Shown here in pieces: positions 22,601 through 32,392 of a stretch of 64,000 nucleotides of DNA. A model generated the notes under the pieces. The model was not told where the DNA came from. It searched no databases and saw only the letters and a program-made list of their open reading frames with translations. The stretch covers positions 80,948,693-81,012,692 of the forward strand of contig NC_035449.2 of NCBI RefSeq assembly GCF_002127325.2. The letters run 5' to 3'. Made by a program: the position numbers and the translations under genes. This stretch comes from Helianthus annuus (Eukaryota > Streptophyta > Magnoliopsida > Asterales > Asteraceae). Each line of letters opens with the position of its first letter. Position 1 is the first letter of the stretch.

Positions 22601-23566
22601 ACAACAATGTTGCATTGAAATAGATTCTTTGATGCAGATTGATTTGAAGTACTTGACGAAGAACCACCATGATAGCCACTACTAGGAGTTTCTTGATTCA
22701 TTGTGTTTGAACTTTCTGCTGAAAAGGCTGTCTTAGGAGATGCAGTCTTTGGAATCATACTACCTCTGTAATACAGCTCCACATTCTGCTGATAAGATGA
22801 GTTGTTGACTTTGCTGGATTTCTTGATCTCTAATTCATGGCTTTCCAGTCTTTCAATAAGCAGATCAGCCTTCAAATCATCCGGCTTTATCGTATTCTTC
22901 AGCATCAATGCAAAATACTGCCAGTCTTGCTCATTCGGTAATGCATCAAACAATTTGTCTACCAGCTCTTCTTGAGTGTAAATGATGCCATGTCTAGCAA
23001 GCTCCATCTTCAGATGCCCAAATCTCTCAATCATCTTGGAAACAGACTCGTTCTTTAAACAGCCAAACAAATCAAACTCTTTTCGTAACAGTTTCTTTTT
23101 ATTTTTAACTATTTCAGCACTGCCAATACATTTTATTTTTAATTTTTCTCAAAGATCTCTCGAATCTTTGTACTCGATCAGTGCGATAATGTCATCTCGG
23201 ACATATTGGTGAAGCAGAGCAATACACTTTTGTTCAGCAACATATCTTTCGATTTGATTTTCTTTCTAAGTTCTCATAATCATCCCTCCCCAAATCAAAG
23301 CCATTTTTCAAACTTCTCCAACTGGGATACGCAAACGCTTAAAGCCATTCTTCGAATCTGGTAGCCCACCTGTTATAATCTTCAATAGCCATCAACTTGG
23401 GCGGCTTGTTGTATGTTCCGTATGCACTGTCTACACTCATAGCATCCGAAAGAATTTTCTTCGCACTCGGTGTTGGTGTAGTCTCAATTGTGTTAGTTGA
23501 TGTGCCATCTCCTGAACCACTGGTAAATGCAAACACGTCACTAAATGGATTCATGAAATCATCCAT
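19696..23566 (-). pseudogene. gag: Copia Gag of element C, frameshifted
   Basis: Homologous frames follow in order on the minus strand: 23566-23339 (start MDDFMNPFSDV, then the UBN2-like N-terminus), 23070-22501, 22383-22033, 22133-21189, 21167-20415 and 20499-19696. The first zinc knuckle, CFKCKQKGHFKSEC, lies near 22315-22270. A lysine- and glutamate-rich coiled-coil-like region covers about 21500-21190. A second knuckle near 20280 reads CFKSNQVGHIARKC, with serine in place of the second cysteine. The C-terminal DKNFPPL motif links it to element B. At least four frame breaks make it a pseudogene. Pol follows after a gap of 13 bases in a different frame. Confidence 0.88.
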
Positions 23567-23619
23567 CTTTCAAGTACCTGAAACAGTCAACAAACACTTA
23601 GAAAAATTTTTGAAATTTT

Positions 23620-23960
23620 GAAAATTGATTTTCAAACGAAATTAGTTGAAGCGGAATTGCTTCAAACGAAATTACTGCTCAAACGGGATTACAGATTTCA
23701 AAAGAAATTAACACACAGAATCTAATTCCGTGTGGAATTAGCTTCTTTTCAAACGAAATTAAGCTGATTGAAGGGGAATTAGGTTCTTTGAAGCGGAATT
23801 AGTAATTCCGTTTGTACTTTCAAGCGAAATTAAGTCCCGTTTGAAATTTTCAAGCGAAATTAAGAACAATATGTCTAATTTCGTGCGGAATTAAGATCTG
23901 ATTCAAACGGAATTATGATGACGTCATTATGTGCGATCAGTTTTTCAAGCGGAATTAAAA
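23620..23960. repeat. Array of CAAGCGGAATTA-like motifs in the leader of element C
   Basis: Roughly fifteen degenerate copies of CAAACGAAATTA or CAAGCGGAATTA occur in both orientations in the 5' leader. The same motif is scattered through both LTRs of C. Compare the different motif in the leader and LTR of element A. Confidence 0.78.
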
Positions 23961-24146
23961 GTTTTGTCCAATTTTGATCGAATTAAGGTCCAAATCTTTC
24001 ACGGATTAGTTAAAACTCTGTTTTACGTGATACATGTGAGTTTTAAGCCATTTCAACTGTTAAATTTCGTTCAAATCAGAAAAGAATGAGTAGAAGTGAG
24101 AGAATCCGATGAAATCAAGCTGGATTGGTATGAACTCCTCGTCCTG

Positions 24147-24160
24147 AGCTCTGATACCAC
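24147..24160 (-). promoter_or_regulatory. Primer-binding site of element C
   Basis: On the minus strand GTGGTATCAGAGCT follows the 5' LTR by one base. It is the initiator tRNA-Met type site, as in element A. Confidence 0.9.
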
Positions 24161-24161
24161 T

Positions 24162-24746
24162 TGTTGGATCGTTGTGTGACCCTAACGAGTCAATCCGATG
24201 AGTTCATCATCAAAAACAAAGGCGTAATCAATGTAATTGATGTCAAAAAGCTTGTTCCTTTCTAATTATCTTCTTATTGATCGATTCTGAGCTTTTTACA
24301 ATTCTGATTACAATTCAGCAGCACCTCGGCTCACAATCAATGGTCTAATTCCGTTCCAAATGAACATGGCACATCAGTATTTATAGGAGAGCTAATTCCG
24401 CTTGAAACAGTCTCATGCTGATTACAATTTAGCAGCACCTCGGCTCACAATCAATGGTCTAATTCCGTTCCAAATGAACATGGCACATCAGTATTTATAG
24501 GAGAGCTAATTCCGCTTGAAACAGTCTCATGCGGAATTACCAGCTCATGAGGAATTACTTAATTCCGTGCAGAATTAGTAATATCGCTTGAACTTGCTAA
24601 TTTCGTTTGAAATGTCTTAGGCACCTTTCAAGCGGAATTACCTTCAACACTGTTTTCTCGATTTTCGTGCCCTGATCTATCTAATACATTACAAGACTCA
24701 ATAAAGACGAAGTTAACAGACATCAGTGCACATCAGTGCATCAACA
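24162..24746 (-). repeat. 5' LTR of element C (585 bp) with duplicated core promoter
   Basis: This LTR is the partner of 13276-13736. A 114-bp tandem duplication (24305-24418 and 24419-24532) and a 10-bp one (CATCAGTGCA, 24721-24740) account exactly for its extra 124 bp. The larger repeat contains the TATA box CTATAAATAC, so the LTR has two (minus strand, 24377-24386 and 24491-24500). Confidence 0.93.
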
Positions 24747-24751
24747 CCTCA

Positions 24752-26772
24752 CCCACTCATTTGCCCCCATGCCAGTGGATATCCTCAATCCCCGCCCACA
24801 ACGCCGCCTTCCACGCCATACGTGGGTGGCGTGCCCGGCTTGAAAGGGGCTTCCACGCCCACATCGTATGGTCTTAAAGTTTGTTATCCAAAGGGCATTT
24901 GCATGGACCCAATAATGCAAAGTAGATTTGACTTCTTGAAAGAAAAGTACATAGGCAACTAAAAAATTACCCACTTCCAATTTTGATTCTAGATTTCAGT
25001 TCTTAAATTATTTTCTACCAATTGTTTTGCCACATAATTGAAACAAAGTGTCTGTTAGCAGGTTTTTTTTAACATTACAGTATGACTTTGAAAGTTCTTA
25101 GGATACCAACACCTAATTTATCTAAGGGTGAATGAACAACAGTACAAGCACAATACACATACAAGAAGGGAGGCTATAAAACATGTTTTACTATATCGTA
25201 AAGAATCGCTGACCACATTATCCTCCAATCTGGGCTTAACAGTTGAGAAAAAAAATAATAAGATTGTAAATAAATTTTGGGCGCTACGGATAGAGATGCA
25301 CAAAACGAATCAGTTTTGAAACCAATTCAAATTGGGTAAAGTTAAAACTGGATCGACCCAAACAGGTTCGGATATGAAACTGATTTATAAGGGAAAATTT
25401 TGAATCCGTTCGAACAGGTTTTTCTCCGGTTAGGTTTTAAGCGGTTTCAACTGATACATCGTCAAATCGTTTTTTTATGGAAAGTTCACTGGACTAAGAA
25501 CATACCTCTCACTTAGCGCCACTCTAGCCTCCCTCTACGAGAGGTGCTTTTGGATGCACTTGATACACCACTTTTTCTCTCTTTTCTCATAAGCCTCTTA
25601 ACTTACTCTTTCTTTGAACTATCCAAAAAATCCTTCAAAATTAACAATATAAAAGCAAAAAAAAAAGAAAAAAAAAATTAGTTTCAAACTGGTAACTTGA
25701 TTAAGATCTCATAGTACATGAGTACATAGTTAAATTCTCAACTTGGGAAATTAGCCATTTACAAATTTACTATCTCAAAAGAACAAACATTTTAAATCTT
25801 AAATTTAGTAGATTGAACCATGAAGGGCTTCCAAAGCAGATAAGTGTGTGATTGAAATGTGTACTTAACAGAGCACATAACCATAGCTTTATATGCACTC
25901 AGTAATATCTAGTGATTAAGTGGTGTACTTAACAATCAAAAAGTTGAAAACATTGTCTAACTTTCATAGAGGGAAGATAAGCTTGTTGGAAATTATGTTA
26001 ATGGCCTCATTGCATAGTGTGTCAGGATTATCTCCTTGTAGTTGCTGGCTCGTGGATTATAACCGTCACGAACCTGCCGATAACATTCAATATGTCAATT
26101 TCTAGCATTTGGACAATAGCGGTTCTTATTCGGACTCATATACCTGGCCATAGGCTAGAACGTTAGCATTGTATCCTAGGAACAGTCCATCAACAAGAGG
26201 AAAAACACACTCTTCAAACATGGCTAATGGTGAAGTGAAGGAATGTGTACCAAGTTGCACCTGCAATACATCCAATGAGTAAGGTACACCAATATAATTT
26301 CCCATTCAATACATAATCAACTTTAAGCAGAGAGCGGCGAGAATCAGAGAAGCACTTATGTATAGAAGATCTGCATCACAAAACAAACATATTCAAAATA
26401 AACTTCTTTTGATCCAAAACTTCAACACAAAAACACACGCATATATCGAACTAACCAACCGTTTTTTGCTTCTTCCTCAATTTTGGCGTATATTTTTCGA
26501 GTCTAATATTTTGAATTGAGTTACCCACGATGAAACCAGTTTGGACTAACAAATGGAGTGGCAGCGGTGTAACTCCTCGATTTCGACAACTTGATTGCGA
26601 TCACTGGTGGTGTGACTCAAATTTCATGTTAACAAATATAATTTCAAGAACAAAAATATAAAAGTTAAGTTCTGTGTACATATTATTGAAGTGGGTAATG
26701 GACTGCGATTACCGGTGGTGTGACTGCAATTGACTGCAAATAATGGGGCCACGGCGGTTCCTGGTGCAATGG
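24752..26772 (-). repeat. Right arm of the inverted repeat, outer part
   Basis: Reverse complement of 9504-11519. It begins in the right target duplication of element C and ends at 26772, where Gypsy pol sequence starts abruptly. The Gypsy junction probably truncated a longer arm. Confidence 0.92.
26144..26260 (-). pseudogene. Kinesin exon fragment, second copy in the right arm
   Basis: Exact positional mirror of 10016-10132 (coordinates sum to 36276), on the minus strand, with the same 39-codon exon and splice borders. A transcript across the palindrome would pair the two copies. Confidence 0.75.
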
Positions 26773-29370
26773 GTTGACGAATTTCAGAACTCGTTATGGG
26801 CATTACGCATTTCAAATCTAAAATTTTAACTTACGGGCATTACGTCTCCAAAACAACATTCAGAACTCGTTATGGGCATTACGAGTTTTTGGTTATGCCT
26901 TTCGGGTTGACGAATGCACCTGCGGTTTTCATGGACCTCATGAACCGAGTGTGCAAACCTTACTTGGATAAATTTGTCATAGTCTTCATCGACGACATCC
27001 TGATCTATTCTAAGAGTCAGGAGGAGCACGAGCAACACCTGAGGCTTATTCTGGAACTTCTTCGAAAAGAGCAGTTGTACGCCAAGTTCTCAAAATGTGA
27101 CTTCTGGCTTCGAGAAGTCCATTTTCTAGGCCACGTGGTAAACAAGGATGGAATTCATGTTGATCCATCCAAGGTTGACTCGATCAAGAACTGGCCTGCA
27201 CCTCGTACACCAACAGAAATCCGCCAATTCTTGGGCTTAGCAGGATATTTCAAAAGGTTTATCAAAGATTTCTCCAAAATTGCGCAACCTCTCACTTCAC
27301 TGACTCAGAAAGGTGTCACCTATCGTTGGGGTGATGCACAGGAGTCCGCATTTCAGCACTTGAAAGATAGACTTTGTAGCGCGCCTATCCTCTCATTGCC
27401 TGAAGGCACAGAAGATTTTGTGGTTTATTGCGACGCTTCCATTCAAGGACTTGGTTGCGTGTTAATGCAACGTGACAAGGTCATTGCCTACGCATCGCGC
27501 CAACTTAAGGTTCACGAAAGGAACTACACTACTCACGACCTGGAATTGGGAGCAGTTGTTTTCGCGCTTAAGATATGGAGATATTACCTGTACGGTACCA
27601 AGTGCACCATTTACACCGATCACAGGAGTCTCGAGCATATCTTCAAGCAAAAGGAATTAAACATGTGACAACGCCGATGGGTCGAGCTCTTGAATGATTA
27701 CAAATGCGCGATCAAGTATCATCCGGGCAAAGCCAATGTTGTGGCCAACGCCCACAGTCGAAAGGACACTATACCTAAGCGTGTACGTGCGTTACAACTT
27801 ACCATCCAATCTAACCTTCCCGCTCAGATTCGCGATGCTCAGGTTGAAGCATTGAAAGCAGAAAACATCAGGGCTGAGTCCCTACGAGGATCATCGAGGC
27901 AACAGCTAGAACAAAACGAAAACGGCACCTACTATGTTAACGGACGCATCTGGGTTCCATTTTATGGAGACTTACGCGAGCTTGTGATGGATGAAGCACA
28001 AAAGTCTCGTTATTCAGTACATCCTGGTTCGGATAAGATGTACCACGACCTAAAGTCTACATACTGGTGGCCTGGTATGAAAGCCAGCATAGCAACCTAC
28101 GTCAGCAAATGTTTGACTTGTGCGAGAGTCAAGACTGAGTACCAGAATCCATCAGGCCTACTGCAACAACCAGAGATCCCGAAATGGAAATGGGAGCAAA
28201 TTTCCATGGATTTCGTTACTGGCCTGCCTAGATCTCAACGCGGAAATGATACCATTTGGGTGATCGTGGATCGACTGACAAAGTCTGCACATTTCCTGGC
28301 TATCAAGGAAACGGATAAAGGAAGTAGTATCAAGGCACGGAGTGCCTACCTCCATCATTTATGATCGTGACGTGCGTTTTACCTCTGAACTGTGGCAAGC
28401 TATGCACAAGTCTTTTGGCTCACGTTTAGATATGAGCACCGCTTATCATCCACAGACGGATGGGCAATCTGAACGCACCATCCAAACTCTTGAAGACATG
28501 CTTAGGGTATGCGTAATCGACTTTGGTAACGACTGGGAAAAGCATCTCCCGTTAGTGGAGTTTTCGTATAACAGTTACCACACCAGCATCCAGGCCGCTC
28601 CATTTGAGGCGTTGTATGGACGGAAGTACCGATCACCTCTCTGTTGGGCAGAAGTTGGTGACAGCCAAATCACTGGCCCAGAACTTGTAATAGATACAAC
28701 CGAGAAGATTGCTCAGATACGACAACGAATGGCGGCAGCTCGTGACCGTTAGAAAAGCTATGCTGATAAGCGAAGAAAGCCACTCGAGTTCCAGGTTGGG
28801 GATCGAGTGCTACTTAAAGTCTCACCTTGGAAAGGTGTGGTTCTTTTTGGCAAACGAGGCAAGCTTAATCCGCGTTATGTCAGACCATTCGAAATCATTG
28901 AGAAAATTGGCAAGGTCGCTAACAGGCTGAATCTACAGGCAGAACTCAGCGGGGTTCACAATGTCTTCCATGTGTCGAATCTGAAGAAGTGTCTGTCAGA
29001 TGAGACCCTCATAGTTCACTTAAAGGAGCTCACAATCAATGACCAGTTACGATTCGTCGAGGAACCAGTGACGTTAAGATTCTCAAGCACACCAGGATAC
29101 CTCTCGCCCGAGTTCGTTGGAATTCCCGTCGTGGCCCAGAGTATACCTGGGAACGAGAAGACCAAATGAAACTCAAGTACCCCCAGCTGTTTAAGAAAAG
29201 TGCAACCACTACTGAGGCTGAAGCTACTGCAGAATTTCGGGATGAAATTCCAAATCAACGGGGGGATGATGTGACACCACAGGAAAACCAGGAAACCAAC
29301 GCAACATAACTAGCTTCCTCAGTAACCACGTGCTAAATTTCGGGGCGAAATTTTCTTAACAAGGGGAGAA
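26773..29370 (+). mobile_element. Gypsy chromovirus (Tekay-like) remnant D1, 3' half
   Basis: Starts inside the RT gene directly at the palindrome arm and runs through RNase H, integrase and chromodomain to a polypurine tract (AAGGGGAGAA, 29361-29370) and the LTR at 29371. The first 100 bp are scrambled, with GGGCATTACG repeated three times. A second PPT-like signal followed by TGTGACA occurs at about 29258-29270. Confidence 0.88.
26796..29309 (+). pseudogene. pol: Gypsy Pol 3' half: RT (part), RNase H, integrase, chromodomain
   Basis: The segment at 26796-28318 reads in one frame with a TGA at 27666-27668. It carries the RT catalytic [11 protein letters not shown], the RNase H motif [10 protein letters not shown] and DHRSLEHIF, then the integrase zinc-binding region ([11 protein letters not shown] ... 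CLTCARVK) and [11 protein letters not shown] frameshift with a small deletion near 28318 moves reading to another frame, which has [20 protein letters not shown] and a TAG at 28750-28752. A further shift near 29060-29110 precedes VRWNSRRGPEYTWERED, the end of a chromodomain typical of chromoviruses of the Tekay lineage. The frame ends with TAA at 29307-29309. Two nonsense codons and several shifts show it is dead. Confidence 0.9.
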
Positions 29371-32300
29371 TGTGACAACCCTCATAATTCCATGTACCTG
29401 TACAATTTATTAATGATAATTAAAGTGCTTGATGACTGTGCTGAATCACTTAACTGCTTTCTGATTACTGTGTTATACTTACATGTGCTTGTTAACACAC
29501 TAGTAGTGTACAGAAAAGTTACTAAATAGTCCGGTATGCTTTCCTGAGTGTTGAAAATTAAAAATGTTACAAAAATATATATATAGGATACTTTACGGAT
29601 TAATTAAGCACTTTAACGGAACAGTATCAAACCGAACAACCGGACATTACCCGGAACACTAAAATATTACCAGAGGCATTGTATTATTATTCTGAATTAG
29701 TTATGGTCCCCGAGTATCATAACACACACTACATGAATATCTAGTAATTAATACCTAACTAGAATACTTGGATTGTAACCATAAGTTAACTAACTTAGTT
29801 GAAACCCAACTAGAACAACCCCCCCCCCAACCGGTTATGAACATGTGGGGCCACCCCATGATTTTATTTAATTGTTTATTAGATCATGTTTCACCTTTTG
29901 AAACACATTACACACTAGTTAAAACATTATGGGGGATTATAAGTTAGTCCAAGAGCTCCATAACCTTCATTGTCCACCCAAGATCACCAACACCATTTCT
30001 CTCTTCTTCCTCCCCATACTTTCGGTCGAAACCATCCACCACCCTACCACCATCATTCGACTTTGTTTCATCCATTTTCTTAACACACAAGGGTGATAGA
30101 AGGTGCACAAAGAAGCTAGGAGCTTTCGGAAGTTCAAAGACCTTCTTCGTTTGCTATTAACCACCACATTTCTTCACTTGAACTCCCCTAGTCTTGAACT
30201 AGCGATAAGAGCTTAGATCCGTTCATTTTTCATGTTATTTAAGTGGTTAATGATGTATCATGGTCAAAATATTAAGAACACTAATGAACCTTATGAAGAA
30301 GACATGAACATAAACTTGTTAGATGTAGAAATCATGATATTCATGTGTTGTGATGCTTGTTAGTTATTGTTTACTCATGTTGTTGATATGAATCATCATG
30401 TAGTCTTGCTAGAACATGATTAAAAACATGATCTAGCAAGATGAGAAAGTAAAAATGTTGTAGGATGATGGAATCATCCACACATAAACTATGAACTTGA
30501 ATGAATAAATATTTTCTTGAAAAATAAAGATCAAAGTAGATTATAATTATGTAGATCTAAAGATCTATGAGTGGTTTTTCGAAAGAAACAAGTGAAAAAT
30601 ATAAGTTTCATTAAAACTTGGATCTTACATAAACTAATTATATTTTTGGTGGATAAACAAGTGTAGAAACACTTGTATGACAAGAAAATCTCATGAAGAA
30701 GTAATTTTAGAAAATAAGATTGGAAGTTGTAAACACACAAACTCTTTAAAATAAAGTTTTTAAAGAACTAATCACATTTTAAAAGGTAACAAGACTTACT
30801 AAGGACACTAGTAAGTTACTACATATTTTTATAAATTTTCAAGTTCATGAGTTTATAGTTTATGCTTGTTTTTGGCAAGCTCGGAAAGTAGAGGTTGTAT
30901 ATTGTTGATTGAGAATTGATTGAATTAATTTTTGAAAAGAAAATGATATGCTAGTAAGCATGGACACCTCCATTTACAAAGGTAACTCTGGCGAAATTTT
31001 TCCAAAATTCCAACACTTAGAAAATATTTTTCTAGCAAGTGTTTACAAACATATTTTTTAACCTTGTTTTCAAAATAAAATTCGCCAGGGTTCTTATTAC
31101 AAATTACCAAGTGCCAGAGGATGATTTTCGTAAATAAAATTTGATAAATATATATTTAGAATATATATATATATCTTATATTAGAACACCTGTGTGGATA
31201 CTTGTTTATTTGTGAGATAGTTATATTATTTTAGGGTAAAATAATGTAACTTAGTGATATAACTTGACAGTTGAATTGTGTGGTATGTGGTAGAAGTAAT
31301 GAGTAAATAAACCGTACGTAAGATACGTGTTATGCATGAAAAACTGATTGTTATCTGTACCTTATTAGGACGTGCTTGATTTCCTGATTTATTTGAGTAA
31401 TTAATCTAACCGAGCAAACCAAGGTGAGTTCACACACTTTCTATAAGGCATGGGATTCCTGGTGGTTTGGGAATGGGTTAAAGAATTAAAACGATACCTA
31501 CATATCCTCCTTGGGTAGGATATGTACGGCCATCATCCTTGGGTAGGATGCCAATATTAATCCTGCGTATTCTCGTTGGGTAGAATACGTACGTTCGTCC
31601 TCCTTGGGTAGGACAACAACCTTAAAACTTACTAGACAAAACTCTATCATGAAGTCCCTCAATTTATATCGACTTAATCGCCGAGGCCAATGGCGAGCGT
31701 GTCATTAGTTAATAGCGGTATTAGGTTTAACAAACCTCACACCGTGCCAGTCGGATGGGCGTGTACTAATTGACTATGGCAAACTGTCAGTGATGATAGA
31801 CACTGATGTAGGGCAAGACTTATTTGCGTTAGTAGTCGATATGGTACGGTCTAGTGGTTCACATGGGGAAGCCCCCACTGATCATGGATATGGTTTGGGT
31901 AATAAAAAATGAACTGGTTAATCATACTTTCAACTACGGGATAACCCCCACGGCAATTACGCCAACGAAAGACAAACCACGTTTTCAGACACAACTTAAA
32001 ACTAATCAACCAACCGTGAACTCACTCAACTTTGTTGTTGACTCATTATTACATGCCTTACAGGTCGTTAAATGCTTATGGAGCTTGCACGAGGAAGGAG
32101 TCGTTGTGGGATACGGACTGTTATGTTCCGTGCTTAATATTTAAATCCTTATGAACTTATTAAACTTACGCTTTGGACTTTAAACTTATGAACTATGGAC
32201 TTATGTTTTGGGTTTCACCTTTAATGCTTCCGCCATTTAATTCGAACTTAGTTAGCTAGCTTGGTTACCAATTGTATTGTGGTTGATTTTATTTACTTAA

Positions 32301-32392
32301 TTACGTTGTTCAATATGATTGGTGGCTCGATCCTGGTCATGTCACGCCTCCAAGCGGTGATACTCCGCATGGTGGATTTTGGGGGTGTGACA
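29371..32392 (+). repeat. Full Gypsy LTR (3,022 bp)
   Basis: It starts TGTGACAACC after the purine tract and ends GGGGGTGTGACA immediately before a PBS-like sequence. It serves as the 3' LTR of D1 and the 5' LTR of D2. Small frames on either strand inside it (for example 29967-30167 and 31854-32144) have no recognised product. A GGTGAGTTCA site occurs at about 31423. The four-hairpin array lies at 31499-31614. The last 1.18 kb aligns without net gaps to 35313-36494, with roughly 3-4 percent differences by eye. Confidence 0.9.
31499..31614 (+). repeat. Array of four hairpins with common loop in the Gypsy LTR
   Basis: Four stem-loops follow one another. Stems are TACATATCC/GGATATGTA (31499-31526), CATCA/GGATG (31531-31550, one mismatch), CGTATTC/GAATACG (31566-31589) and GTCC/GGAC (31597-31614). 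Each loop is ten bases, TCCTTGGGTA or TCGTTGGGTA. Stems differ in sequence but stay complementary. Confidence 0.85.

Larger units (their letters stand above)
13276..24746 (-). mobile_element. Copia (SIRE/Maximus-like) element C, complete but decayed
   Basis: This 11.47-kb element is bounded by two LTRs and a perfect 5-bp target duplication CCTCA (13271-13275 and 24747-24751). On the minus strand the order is 5' LTR (24746-24162), PBS (about 24160-24147), leader with repeated motif, gag (23566-19696), protease-integrase-RT-RNase H (19682-16218), a 2.5-kb 3' non-coding region, polypurine tract and 3' LTR (13736-13276). Gag has several frameshifts and pol has a nonsense codon and a deletion, so it is non-autonomous. 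It was inserted after the surrounding palindrome had formed. Confidence 0.95.

Noticed and set aside
29967..32144. Small frames on both strands inside the Gypsy LTR (e.g. 29967-30167, 31854-32144)
   Set aside because: They lie within a repeat LTR, show no known domain, and the 96-codon frame is also present in the truncated LTR copy (35956-36246) only because the DNA is duplicated.
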